This document shows, piece by piece, positions 1 through 8,937 of a stretch of DNA of 64,000 nucleotides. Below the pieces are notes generated by a model that did no database searches, was not told the origin of the DNA, and worked only from the letters and a program-made list of their open reading frames with translations. Positions within the stretch are counted from its first letter, which is position 1; each line of letters opens with the position of its first letter. Source of the DNA: Clostridium aminobutyricum (GTDB taxonomy: Bacteria; Bacillota; Clostridia; Peptostreptococcales; Anaerovoracaceae); contig NZ_JAFJZZ010000003.1 in assembly GCF_017255415.1 (NCBI RefSeq), forward strand, positions 62,001 to 126,000, written 5' to 3'. Both the position numbers and the translations under genes were made by a program.

Positions 1-1
1 T

Positions 2-1357
2 CAATCTTTGGTGAACAGTGGATCAAGTCTTGTGGGGATGGCAAAAGAGGATAAACAACTAGAACCTTTGGCTCAATTAGGGCAGAAAGCCGCAAGCGGC
101 GAAACCTGTTATGGAGAATACTATTTTAATGGCGTAAATAAACTTGCTGTGTTTTCTCCCATTGGAGATTCAGATGGATGGTCTATTTGTGTAAATGTCT
201 ATAAATCTGAATTTATGCAATCAACGTATACGGCACTTGAAATTTGCATCGCTATTTCAGTTGCCTCATTAATCATTGCAGCCATCATTATTATCCTATT
301 GACGAGCCGGATTATTCGGCCTATAAAAGAAGTAGCCCGAGCTGCAGAAGAATTATCCAAAGGCAATTTTGATTATGAAATCAAATATAGAAGTCAAGAT
401 GAGATCGGTAAGCTCGCAGACAGTATGCGAACCATGATCGTAACAACAAAAGATGTCATCAATGACACAAACAGAGCGCTGAAAGAAATGGCAAACGGCA
501 ATTTTGATTTGCATCTTACCGTAGAATTCGTTGGTATTTTTAAAGAGCTTGAGCAAGAGATGACAAATATCATCTACACGTTAAGTGAAACATTAATGCA
601 AATCAAGACCTCTGCCGCTCAAGTGGATGTCGGTTCGGAACAGGTTTCAATGGGTTCTCAGGCTTTAGCACAGGGCTCCATAGAGCAGGCAAGTTCAATT
701 GAAGAGCTTGCGGCAGCGGTAAATGAAATATCTGAAAAAGTAAAATTAAATGCCGAAAATGCAAAGCTGGCGAATGCAAAAACCCGGAGAGTCGGTGAAG
801 ACCTAGACTCCAGTAATCGGAAGATGAATAATATGATGAAGGCGATGGAAGAGATTTCCGGCAGATCGAAGGAAATAAGCAAGATTATTAAGTCCATTGA
901 AGATATCGCTTTCCAAACCAATATTCTTGCGTTAAATGCTGCGGTAGAAGCTGCGAGAGCAGGCGCTGCGGGAAAAGGCTTTGCTGTAGTAGCCGACGAA
1001 GTCAGAAACCTAGCCGAAAAATCTGCGGAAGCTGCAAAGGATACGACAAGTCTTATTGAAGAAACGGTAAAAGCCGTTTTGGAAGGAAGTGAGATTGCAG
1101 CGTATACGGCCAATGCAATTCGAGAGGTTGTAGAAGACGCAGGAGAAGTCATCAAGGCGATTGATGAAATTTCAAGTGCATTGATAGAAGAGGAAGAATC
1201 AATTCAGCAGATTACCATTGGATTAGATCAGGTCTCTGGGGTCGTTCAATCCAACTCTGCGACAGCAGAACAGAGTGCGGCCGCAAGTGAAGAACTGTCG
1301 GGTCAGGCGTCTATGTTACAAGAAGAGGTGGCTAAGTTTACTTTAAAGAATATGTAA
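2..1357 (+). CDS. Methyl-accepting chemotaxis protein, 5' truncated by window edge
   Basis: The frame is open to the first base of the window, so the true start lies upstream and only the last ~450 residues are seen. Order: the end of an extracellular (Cache-like) sensor ending near [13 protein letters not shown], one membrane helix, a HAMP domain ([17 protein letters not shown]), then a long coiled-coil signalling domain with the conserved hairpin tip containing [20 protein letters not shown]. This domain binds CheA/CheW and is methylated on glutamates. The ligand cannot be inferred. It ends at a bidirectional terminator facing metH. Confidence 0.93.
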   Translation, partial: QSLVNSGSSLVGMAKEDKQLEPLAQLGQKAASGETCYGEYYFNGVNKLAVFSPIGDSDGWSICVNVYKSEFMQSTYTALEICIAISVASLIIAAIIIILLTSRIIRPIKEVARAAEELSKGNFDYEIKYRSQDEIGKLADSMRTMIVTTKDVINDTNRALKEMANGNFDLHLTVEFVGIFKELEQEMTNIIYTLSETLMQIKTSAAQVDVGSEQVSMGSQALAQGSIEQASSIEELAAAVNEISEKVKLNAENAKLANAKTRRVGEDLDSSNRKMNNMMKAMEEISGRSKEISKIIKSIEDIAFQTNILALNAAVEAARAGAAGKGFAVVADEVRNLAEKSAEAAKDTTSLIEETVKAVLEGSEIAAYTANAIREVVEDAGEVIKAIDEISSALIEEEESIQQITIGLDQVSGVVQSNSATAEQSAAASEELSGQASMLQEEVAKFTLKNM

Positions 1358-1390
1358 GAAAAATAACGAGAAAAGATACAAAAAAAGTAG

Positions 1391-1414
1391 AAAAGGGGCT
1401 GGAGGCCCCTTTTT
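1391..1414. terminator. Bidirectional intrinsic terminator between MCP and metH
   Basis: Nine-base-pair stem (AAAAGGGGC at 1391-1399, GCCCCTTTT at 1405-1413) with loop TGGAG. The outer A and T tracts make it usable from both strands. It serves the convergent receptor gene and metH. Confidence 0.85.
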
Positions 1415-3802
1415 TTATTGAAATACTTCTTTAGCGATATCTGCGGATTGCTTTGCATCTTTTGCAAAATAGTCTGCTCCCATTTTTTTTGAATATTCCG
1501 GTGTAAGCACGGCACCGCCGACAATGATCTTACAGTCTAAGTTTTCTGCACGAATAGCCGTAATGGTGTCAGCCATACTCTTCATGGTTGTCGTCATCAG
1601 TGCACTGAGGCCTACCAATTTCGCATCATGCTTCTTTATGGCTTCAACAACCGCTTCGACCGGAACATCACGGCCTAAGTCGATAATCTGATAGCCGTAA
1701 TTTTGAAGGATCGTTTTTACAATATTTTTTCCGATATCATGAATGTCGCCCTTCACCGTGGCTAAAACAATTTTACCTCGGTTGATGGATTCTGCATCTT
1801 GAGCGGCAAGACGCTTATTCACCACTTCAAAACCTGATTGTGCTGCTTGTGCTCCTTGAATGAGCTGAGGAAGGAATATTTCACCCTTTTCAAAAAGGGT
1901 GCCCAGTACATCCAGGGCAGGGATTAAACGTTCATTAATCAATGTCATTTCATCCATTTCCTGCAGAAGGCTTTCCGCAGCAAGCTTGGTCTCATTTTTA
2001 AGCCCTTTACGGATGGCATGAAAAATATCCATGCTGCCGGCAGCAGAGGCAGTTTGCCCTGTCGAAGGAGATCCTGTATTATTATCGGTGTTTGAATATC
2101 GGGCAATATACTTTTCTGAGTGAACATCTTGGTTCGTAAGCACGTTGACCGCATAGATGGCATCCATCATGGCCGCATCGTTTGGATTCATGATAGGCAA
2201 GTCCAAACCTGCTTGCAATGCAAGGGTCAAGAACGTCCTTGTCATGAGTGCACGGTTTGGAAGTCCGAACGAAATGTTGGATACGCCCAGAACGGTTTTA
2301 ACGCCTAACTTTTCTTTCACCATCTGAATGGCTTTAACGGTTTCTCCGGCTTCAAGCTGCTGCACGGATACGGCCAGCGTAAGGCAGTCAATGATGACAT
2401 CTTCTTTTGGAATGCCATAAGACTGTGCCGTATGAACGATTCTCTCGGCTATTTTAAAACGCGCTTCTGCCGTTTCCGGAATACCGGATTCATCCAAGGC
2501 AAGACCTATGACTGCTGCACCGTATTTCTTTGCAAGAGGAAAGATTTTGCTCATCAATTCAGGGTCTCCGTTCGTTGAATTGATGATCGGTTTCCCGTTG
2601 CAGATTCGCAGTGCCGCTTCCAGCACTTCCGGGTCTTGTGAATCCAATTGAATCGGAGCGTCAACGACGGACTGCATCAATTTCACTACTTTGCAAAGCA
2701 TCTGACCCTCATCGATGTCTGGCATACCGGCATTGATATTGAGAATTTCCGCACCGCCTTCTACCTGATTGACTCCGCAGGCAAGAATGTAGTCCATATC
2801 ATCATTTTTATACGCTTGCTTGATTAGTTTTCTTCCCATTGGATTGATGGTTTCCCCGATCACGGTAACATGGTCTACGGTAACCACTGTGGTAGGGGAG
2901 CAAATTCGAAGTTTTGGCGTGTATGATTTCTCAGTCACGGTGAGGTTCCCAAAGGTTTGCTGAAGGGCCTTGATATAATCCGGACTCGTGCCGCAGCAGC
3001 CGCCCACCATGGAGATGCCGATTTCATGGTACGGTTTCATCTGAGAGGCAAAATCAGCTGCATCAATATCGTACTCATCTGTTTCTAAGTTTGGAAGTCC
3101 TGCATTTGGTTTTATGAAGACCGGCAGGGTTGTATGTTGACAGAGTTCCGCAGCGATGGGCAGAATTTCGGAAGGCCCAAGGGAACAGTTGATCCCGATC
3201 GCATCTGCGCCAAGCCCTTCCAACGTAATGGCCATAGCTTCTACCGTACAACCGGCGAACGTTCGGTGGTTGCTTTCAAAAGTCATGGAAACCATAATCG
3301 GCAGCTGGGAATTTTCTTTAGCAGCCAGCACCCCGGCCTTTACTTCATATAGATCGGTCATGGTCTCAAAGACAATGACATCTGCTCCTGCATTCGCGCC
3401 GGCAGTAATCATTTCTTTGAATAGATCATAGGCTTCTTCAAAGGTCATCGTTCCGGTTGGCTCCAGCAGTTCACCTAGCGGGCCGATATCAAGAGCTACC
3501 AATGCGGCAGTACCTTCGCAGGCTGTTTTCGCCGCTTGAATGGAAGCCGTAATGACTTCCGCCACGGTATAACCGAAACCGGCTAACTTATGAGCATTTG
3601 CACCAAAGGTATTGGCATAAATCAGGTTGGAACCGGCGTCTATATAGAGCTTATGAATATTAGTAATTTTTTCGGGATGGGTAATAGATAGGATCTCAGG
3701 TCTTTCTCCAAGTTCCAAACCGCTTTTTTGCAGCATGGTGCCCATTGCACCATCCAGAATGATATATTTATTTGATTGAAAAATACTATTTTTCTTTTCC
3801 AC
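1415..3802 (-). CDS. metH: Cobalamin-dependent methionine synthase lacking the reactivation domain
   Basis: Transfers methyl from 5-methyltetrahydrofolate to homocysteine through cobalamin. The 795 residues hold three of the four MetH modules: a homocysteine-binding barrel (about 1-295) with zinc ligands C206, C269 and C270 (GGCCG), a pterin-binding barrel (about 310-570, starting VIGETINPMGR), and cap plus B12 domains with DIHDIG at 686-691 (axial His688). E. coli MetH is ~1,227 residues; the missing C-terminal AdoMet-binding reactivation module is encoded separately just upstream, with a 17-base overlap. The start is ATG at 3800-3802. The pair forms one operon. Confidence 0.95.
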   Translation of the reverse strand: MEKKNSIFQSNKYIILDGAMGTMLQKSGLELGERPEILSITHPEKITNIHKLYIDAGSNLIYANTFGANAHKLAGFGYTVAEVITASIQAAKTACEGTAALVALDIGPLGELLEPTGTMTFEEAYDLFKEMITAGANAGADVIVFETMTDLYEVKAGVLAAKENSQLPIMVSMTFESNHRTFAGCTVEAMAITLEGLGADAIGINCSLGPSEILPIAAELCQHTTLPVFIKPNAGLPNLETDEYDIDAADFASQMKPYHEIGISMVGGCCGTSPDYIKALQQTFGNLTVTEKSYTPKLRICSPTTVVTVDHVTVIGETINPMGRKLIKQAYKNDDMDYILACGVNQVEGGAEILNINAGMPDIDEGQMLCKVVKLMQSVVDAPIQLDSQDPEVLEAALRICNGKPIINSTNGDPELMSKIFPLAKKYGAAVIGLALDESGIPETAEARFKIAERIVHTAQSYGIPKEDVIIDCLTLAVSVQQLEAGETVKAIQMVKEKLGVKTVLGVSNISFGLPNRALMTRTFLTLALQAGLDLPIMNPNDAAMMDAIYAVNVLTNQDVHSEKYIARYSNTDNNTGSPSTGQTASAAGSMDIFHAIRKGLKNETKLAAESLLQEMDEMTLINERLIPALDVLGTLFEKGEIFLPQLIQGAQAAQSGFEVVNKRLAAQDAESINRGKIVLATVKGDIHDIGKNIVKTILQNYGYQIIDLGRDVPVEAVVEAIKKHDAKLVGLSALMTTTMKSMADTITAIRAENLDCKIIVGGAVLTPEYSKKMGADYFAKDAKQSADIAKEVFQ

Positions 3803-4520
3803 AACGTACCCCGCTTTCTCTTAATCTGCATGTATCTTTCAGTGCACAGGTTTCACACCCGGCAAGCTTTCCTTTTGTATAGGCAGTTGAAATCCCTATA
3901 ACCGCCGTCACCGATTTTCTCGGTAAAAGCAGATGGTCTTTGCTTTGTGTCAGCCCGATTTTGCGATTGGTATCAAGCAAGTTGATAAAAACATCCTGCA
4001 CACTCAGCGGCAGGTCACCGTAACCCGGACTAAACCGCATGGTTGTATAGAGATTCTGTGCCATATATTCTTTTTGTATATCCTCGCTGATTTGCTCACA
4101 AATCTCCTCTATCAATACAGAAGCGCAGCAATCAAGGATGACTGCTTTGGCCATATCGTTTACCTGGGATATGCGTATTATGCGGTCGACTTGGGCACCT
4201 AAGGTAACTGCAAACATGACACAGCCATGGCATCCTGCCAAATGAGCCGCGATATCTTTACCTGGAAGTTGAAATTTTTCGGAACCGATATAAAGAGATC
4301 CGGACGTGAGAAATCCCATCTGAAAATAGCTGTGGAACTCGCGAGGCTGGGCAGCGGAAAGGATTTCCTTGCTGCAGGTTTCCACAAGCGATAAGGTAGA
4401 TGAGTCTGGCTCACTGCTGCCAAACCCCAAGTATTGATAAATGTCATTTTTGTTAATTGCTGTTGGTTTTGTAATGTTCATCCTGTTAATTCCATACTTA
4501 TTAGTTGATTTTATAATCAA
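3786..4520 (-). CDS. Stand-alone MetH reactivation (AdoMet-binding) domain protein
   Basis: A 244-residue protein matching the vitamin-B12-dependent methionine synthase activation domain. RFSPGYGDLPL resembles the AdoMet-binding RxxxGY motif of the MetH C-terminal domain. It probably supplies AdoMet for reductive methylation of oxidised cobalamin on the neighbouring short MetH, as in other bacteria with split MetH. A C-terminal CETCALKDTC cluster (Cys-x2-Cys-x4-Cys) is an extra metal- or redox-type site absent from the E. coli domain. The gene overlaps metH by 17 bases, implying translational coupling. ATG 4520 or the in-frame ATG 13 codons later could be the start. Confidence 0.85.
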   Translation of the reverse strand: MIIKSTNKYGINRMNITKPTAINKNDIYQYLGFGSSEPDSSTLSLVETCSKEILSAAQPREFHSYFQMGFLTSGSLYIGSEKFQLPGKDIAAHLAGCHGCVMFAVTLGAQVDRIIRISQVNDMAKAVILDCCASVLIEEICEQISEDIQKEYMAQNLYTTMRFSPGYGDLPLSVQDVFINLLDTNRKIGLTQSKDHLLLPRKSVTAVIGISTAYTKGKLAGCETCALKDTCRLRESGVRCGKEK

Positions 4521-4617
4521 TATAGTATAACATAATAATAATATATGTATATACCCTAAAATCTTGTTTTTGCTTGATATTGCTTAAAATCGAGGAGAAT
4601 TCTTTACAATAAAGAGG

Positions 4618-4671
4618 AATGAGAATCAAGTTCAGCTAAGTACAGTCACGAAAAATGAAATCGTTCTCATT
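4618..4671. promoter_or_regulatory. Inverted repeat ahead of metY
   Basis: AATGAGAA at 4618-4625 and TTCTCATT at 4664-4671 form a perfect 8-bp inverted repeat 30 bases ahead of the metY start. It may be an operator or a leader-RNA stem. It is not a SAM riboswitch (S-box) by eye. No convincing promoter was assigned. Confidence 0.4.
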
Positions 4672-4700
4672 GATTGATAAATGATAGAGAGGTAATTAAA

Positions 4701-5990
4701 ATGAGCGAAATGAAAAACATGTCTTTTGAAACGAAATGCGTGCACGGTGCATACAAGGCTGAAAGCGGCCAACCGCAGGTATTGCCTATCGTGCAGAATA
4801 CTACATATAGGTACTACAGCTCTGCAGATGTAGCTGAACTCTTTGACCTAGAAAGCCCGAACTTTATGTATACAAGATTAGGCAGCCCAACGGTAAACGC
4901 ACTGGAAGAAAAGATGGCACTTTTAGAAGGCGGTTCTGCTGCTATTGCAACTTCCTCCGGTCAGGCGGCAACACTAATAACCATTTGCAATCTTTGCAAA
5001 GCCGGCGATCACGTAATATCTGCCGCAAACATTTATGGAGGAACACATAACCTGTTAGGTGTTTCCTTAAAAAAATTAGGAATTGATGTAACTTTTGTCG
5101 ATCAAGAGTTACCGCTGGAAGAAATCATCGCTTGTGCAAGACCTGAAACAAAGGCGATTTTTGGGGAGAGCATCGGAAATCCTGCGCTGAGTATCATTGA
5201 TTTTGATAAATTCTCCAAAGCTGCAAAAACAATAGGTGTACCGTTTATTGTGGACAATACCCTCGCTTCTCCGGCGCTGTGCAGACCGATTGAGCACGGT
5301 GCGGATATCGTTATTCATTCGACGACGAAATATGCAGACGGGCATGCAAGTTGTGTGGGAGGTATGGTCATTGAATCCGGTACCTTTGATTGGGCTGCTT
5401 CCGGTAAGTTCCCGGGGATGGTAGAACCCGATGAAAGTTATCACGGATTAAAATTCTATGAAAAGTTTGCTAGTGTAGCATTTACATTAAGACTCCGTGC
5501 CGTCATGCTTCGAGATTTCGGCTGTACGATGGCACCGATGAATGCCTATTTAACCCATCAAGGGTTACAGACCTTACACTTAAGAATGGAAAAACATTCT
5601 CAAAATGGATTGGCCTTGGCGGAATTCTTAAGTCAGCATGAAATGGTGGAATGGGTACTATACCCTGGATTAAAGGGCGATAAGTATTATGATTTAGCAC
5701 AGAAATATCTTCCGGATGGTGCCAGCGGTGTATTGTGCTTCGGTGTGAAAGGCGGCAAAGAAGCCGGAGAAAAGTTCCTGTCCAATCTGAAGCTTACCAG
5801 CATTGTTGTTCATGTAGGCGACATTCGTACTTCTGTACTTCATCCGGCTAGCACGACTCACAGACAACTCTCGGAGCCGGAACAGATTGCAGCAGGAATC
5901 CGGCCTGAATTAATCCGAGTTTCGGTGGGCTTAGAATCCATCAAAGACATTATAGCTGACTTCGATCAGGCTTTAAAATCAGTAAAATAG
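4701..5990 (+). CDS. metY: O-acetylhomoserine sulfhydrylase (aminocarboxypropyltransferase)
   Basis: A PLP enzyme of the Cys/Met metabolism family that makes homocysteine from O-acetylhomoserine and sulfide. The 429 residues are full length. The PLP lysine is K210 in HSTTKYADGH; SSGQAA (residues 85-90) and VDNTLASP (184-191) are family landmarks. I start it at ATG 4701, seven bases after AGAGAGG, rather than the upstream in-frame TTG at 4674. metA begins 10 bases after its stop, so both are co-transcribed. The metA partner appears to make exactly the acetyl ester this enzyme uses. Confidence 0.95.
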   Translation: MSEMKNMSFETKCVHGAYKAESGQPQVLPIVQNTTYRYYSSADVAELFDLESPNFMYTRLGSPTVNALEEKMALLEGGSAAIATSSGQAATLITICNLCKAGDHVISAANIYGGTHNLLGVSLKKLGIDVTFVDQELPLEEIIACARPETKAIFGESIGNPALSIIDFDKFSKAAKTIGVPFIVDNTLASPALCRPIEHGADIVIHSTTKYADGHASCVGGMVIESGTFDWAASGKFPGMVEPDESYHGLKFYEKFASVAFTLRLRAVMLRDFGCTMAPMNAYLTHQGLQTLHLRMEKHSQNGLALAEFLSQHEMVEWVLYPGLKGDKYYDLAQKYLPDGASGVLCFGVKGGKEAGEKFLSNLKLTSIVVHVGDIRTSVLHPASTTHRQLSEPEQIAAGIRPELIRVSVGLESIKDIIADFDQALKSVK

Positions 5991-6000
5991 GAGGTAAACT

Positions 6001-6924
6001 ATGCCTTTAATCATCCCAAATGAATTACCGGCTTCCGATTCTTTGCAGAAAGAAAATATCTTTATCATGCATAAAGGCAGAGCCGTAAGCCAAGATATAA
6101 GACCCCTTAAAATTCTCATTGTAAATTTAATGCCTACCAAGATAGCGACGGAAACGCAGCTGGCCAGAGTATTAGCCAATTCACCGCTTCAGGTTGAATT
6201 GACCTTGGTATGTATGGATTCCCATGAATCAAAAAACACATCGCAAGACCATATGAACTCCTTTTATAAAACCCTTGAAGAGATTAAAGATGAGCGGTTT
6301 GACGGAATGATTATCACAGGGGCACCTGTGGAAACCCTGCCTTTTGAAGAGGTGGATTATTGGAAAGAACTTTGTGAGCTCTTTGAGTATTCCAAGAAAA
6401 ATGTATACAGTAGTGTGCATATTTGCTGGGGAGCGCAGGCTGCGTTGTATTATCATTTCGGCATCAACAAGTATTTAACCGACGGAAAAGTATTCGGTGT
6501 ATTTGAACATAGAGTGACCAGAACGCATAATCCACTGATGAGAGGATTTGATGAAATATTTTATGCCCCTCACTCCAGACACACCACGATAAACAAGGAA
6601 GAAGTGCTGGAACATCCGGAGATTCGAATCTTAGCAGAATCGGAAGGAGCGGGAGTGCATATATTGGCCACGGACAACGGCAGGCAGATTTTTATTTTAG
6701 GACATCAGGAATATGATAAAGAAACGCTAGCAACGGAGTATTTCAGAGATATCAATAAAGGGCTTCCGATCCACGTTCCTTATAACTATTTTAGAAACGA
6801 CGATCCGAAGCAGGAAATTTTATTTAGATGGAGAGCTCACGCCAGCTTGCTTTTCACCAACTGGTTAAATTATTATGTATACCAAGAAACGCCGTTTGAT
6901 TTGGATGCATTAGATAAAAAATAA
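6001..6924 (+). CDS. metA: Homoserine O-acetyltransferase of the MetA family
   Basis: Acylates homoserine at the entry to methionine synthesis. The 307 residues align without gaps with the canonical numbering: nucleophile C142 (HICWGAQ), H235 and E237 (GHQEY). Residue 111 is Glu (GAPVE), the residue reported for acetyl-CoA-using MetA of Bacillus cereus, where succinyl-CoA enzymes have Gly. I therefore call an acetyltransferase, although automatic annotation often says succinyltransferase. Its RBS (AGGAGG at 5990) lies directly after metY, fitting acetylhomoserine supply to MetY. Confidence 0.93.
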   Translation: MPLIIPNELPASDSLQKENIFIMHKGRAVSQDIRPLKILIVNLMPTKIATETQLARVLANSPLQVELTLVCMDSHESKNTSQDHMNSFYKTLEEIKDERFDGMIITGAPVETLPFEEVDYWKELCELFEYSKKNVYSSVHICWGAQAALYYHFGINKYLTDGKVFGVFEHRVTRTHNPLMRGFDEIFYAPHSRHTTINKEEVLEHPEIRILAESEGAGVHILATDNGRQIFILGHQEYDKETLATEYFRDINKGLPIHVPYNYFRNDDPKQEILFRWRAHASLLFTNWLNYYVYQETPFDLDALDKK

Positions 6925-6941
6925 AAATAATGAAAATAATA

Positions 6942-7005
6942 AAAAGCCCTTTTGTTGTGTAGGTGAAAGCTTATCTGATCCTTCCAAACAAGAGGGCTTT
7001 TCGAG
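6942..7005 (+). terminator. Intrinsic terminator of metY-metA
   Basis: The stem AAAGCCCTTTTGTT (6943-6956) pairs with AACAAGAGGGCTTT (6987-7000) with one G-U pair, and is followed by a T-rich tail. Confidence 0.8.
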
Positions 7006-7062
7006 TTTTATATGGTCTCTGCGAGATATTCATAAATGGATAGAAAGCAGACAGGAGAATTC

Positions 7063-7647
7063 TTAAGAGCAATTGGAGCTCGGAATGCATTTACTTAAAA
7101 TATGAGCCAGTTCCTTAGGCGTTTCCTGACAATCTGAATTCAGCCATGTTCGAATAACCCCCACCATTCCTGCTTTTAGATATTCAATTTCATAATAAAG
7201 TTCAACTTTCTGCTCATGCAAATTTTGACCGAACAGGTTGTTGTAATTTTGATTGTTACAAGAGACGAGCAATGTATCAAGATGGTCGAGCAATGTATTA
7301 ATGGTTGGACTAACATAAAAGTCATTCAGATAAACTTTGTAAAAATTTGCGTTTTCCAATACAAAATCTAATAGCTTTTCAAGCGTCACTTCGTTAAGAA
7401 CCGGCTGTATCTGTGTGTCACTTTGTAAAAGGCTAAGGATAGTCTGCATTTTTTCGATTTCTATTTTTTGTAACAAATCATAGATATCATTGAAATGAGT
7501 ATAAAAGGTTGTTCGATTCACGTTTGCTTTTCTGCAAATATCTTGGATTGTAATCTTATTAATGTCTTTTCCTCCAAGCAACTCAATAAAAACCTCTTTA
7601 ATTTTATTTTGCGTATTCTGTGTACGCTGATTGTTTTTGACGTTCAT
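7063..7647 (-). CDS. TetR-family repressor of the adjacent RND pump
   Basis: A 194-residue TetR protein. The N-terminal helix-turn-helix is ITIQDICRKANVNRTTFYTHF (about residues 30-50), and the remainder is an all-helical ligand-binding domain of the size seen in multidrug regulators. It is divergent from the efflux operon, and the intergenic region carries a strong promoter flanked by two copies of a dyad motif, so it most likely represses the pump and perhaps itself. The inducer is unknown. ATG 7647 follows a plausible AAAGGA. Confidence 0.88.
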   Translation of the reverse strand: MNVKNNQRTQNTQNKIKEVFIELLGGKDINKITIQDICRKANVNRTTFYTHFNDIYDLLQKIEIEKMQTILSLLQSDTQIQPVLNEVTLEKLLDFVLENANFYKVYLNDFYVSPTINTLLDHLDTLLVSCNNQNYNNLFGQNLHEQKVELYYEIEYLKAGMVGVIRTWLNSDCQETPKELAHILSKCIPSSNCS

Positions 7648-7670
7648 GATTGGTTATCCTTTCCATTAAC

Positions 7671-7761
7671 ACAACACTTGTTGAATAATTGTAGCTTGAA
7701 TTAACCACTTAAACTTATTATAATGGATTATTATTAAAACAACAACTATTGTTTTAATAAT
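7671..7761 (+). promoter_or_regulatory. Efflux-operon promoter with paired TetR-type operators
   Basis: TTGAAT (7696-7701), 17 bases, TATAAT (7719-7724). Two related motifs, ACAACACTTGTT (7671-7682) and ACAACTATTGTT (7742-7753), flank it. The second sits in a perfect 13-bp inverted repeat, ATTATTAAAACAA at 7730-7742 and its complement at 7749-7761, which covers the expected transcription start. Confidence 0.7.
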
Positions 7762-7817
7762 CGTACTAGAGACAATAAAGGATTTAAAGAAGGAATGATA
7801 AATAGATGGAGGATACT

Positions 7818-8936
7818 ATGATTGACATTGTTCAAAGCACACTAAAGAAAAAAAAGGTTGTAATTACTGCTGTTGTATTGATTGCGGTGCTTATTTTTGC
7901 TTTTAAGCTCATGGCTGACCAGAAACCTGCTGAGGCAATGCAGGATAACGCGCTGACGGTTGAAGCAGCGGAAGCAACGATGACGGATTCATTGAAGGGG
8001 CTTACCTATAAAGCCAATCTGGAACCTATGGAGGAAGCGATCGTCAGCAGTAATGCGTCGGGACAGGTGACGCAGGTACTGTTTGAAAATGGAGATCAAG
8101 TAGTGCAGGGGCAGGTACTGGCTTATTTGAATGATAAAGATTTGCAGAATCAGCTAAAAGCAGCACAAATTAGTCTGAACCAATTGCAGGCAGAGCTTGC
8201 TTCGAAACAAAACGACTATGGGATTGCCAAGGAATTATACCAAAGCGGGGCTTATTCGAAGACTTCTTTTGATGCGGCGCAATTAGCTTATCAAACCGCC
8301 TTGTCGAGTGTGGAATTAAAAAAGGTGGCGATTCAGGATATCAATAACTCTCTTAATGACTATGTGATTCGTTCCGCTATCAGCGGAGAAATCGGTGGCA
8401 AAAATATCAGCGTCGGACAATATGTGAATATGGGAGCGGCTTTGGCGACCGTTAAAAACAATACCGCTATCAAAGCGGTCATTCAATTGATGCAAGGGGA
8501 CCTGAGCAAAGTTGCAGTAGGCCAAACCGTTGAATTGAGAGTCGGAGAAAAAGAAAGCCAGCGCTTTGAAGGGGTGGTTGAAACCATCGCGGCATCTGCC
8601 GATAATCAGACCAGAGTATTTGACTGCTTGATTAAGGTATCTAATCCCGACGGAACACTGCATTCCGGGGTGACCGGCACGATTGAAATAGCGGAAGAAG
8701 GAAAAAAGGAAGTATTGGTCATACCGATGACAGCTTTAACAGGAAGTGAAGGAGACTATTCGGTGTTTACCATAGAAGATCATACCGCGCATAAAGTGGC
8801 GGTGACGATCGGAGAAATCTCAGAAGACATGGTAGAGATTACTTCGGGAATTCAAGAAGGAGAGAAAATCATCATTTCAAATTTGAATTCGATTCAGGAC
8901 GGCGATAAGGTAACCGTAAGCGGGAAGGGGAAGTAG
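7818..8936 (+). CDS. RND efflux periplasmic adaptor / membrane fusion protein
   Basis: A 372-residue membrane-fusion protein: N-terminal membrane anchor (VVITAVVLIAVLIFAF), lipoyl-like half motifs around VSSNASGQVTQVLFENGDQV and the later IRSAISGEIGGKNISVGQYV, an alpha-hairpin between them (residues ~100-165), then beta-barrel and proximal domains. It couples to the RND pump, whose gene starts two bases after its stop. In a monoderm it would act at the outer face of the membrane; no outer-membrane channel gene is present. I start it at ATG 7818, five bases after GGAGG, rather than ATG 7806. Confidence 0.92.
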   Translation: MIDIVQSTLKKKKVVITAVVLIAVLIFAFKLMADQKPAEAMQDNALTVEAAEATMTDSLKGLTYKANLEPMEEAIVSSNASGQVTQVLFENGDQVVQGQVLAYLNDKDLQNQLKAAQISLNQLQAELASKQNDYGIAKELYQSGAYSKTSFDAAQLAYQTALSSVELKKVAIQDINNSLNDYVIRSAISGEIGGKNISVGQYVNMGAALATVKNNTAIKAVIQLMQGDLSKVAVGQTVELRVGEKESQRFEGVVETIAASADNQTRVFDCLIKVSNPDGTLHSGVTGTIEIAEEGKKEVLVIPMTALTGSEGDYSVFTIEDHTAHKVAVTIGEISEDMVEITSGIQEGEKIIISNLNSIQDGDKVTVSGKGK

Positions 8937-8937
8937 C

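Noticed and set aside
658..1155. 165-codon minus-strand frame in the chemotaxis receptor
   Set aside because: Ala/Ser/Phe-rich shadow of the coiled-coil heptads on the other strand.
4560..4700. SAM-responsive riboswitch ahead of metY
   Set aside because: Only ~100 bases are available and none of the S-box conserved blocks or a terminator is present.
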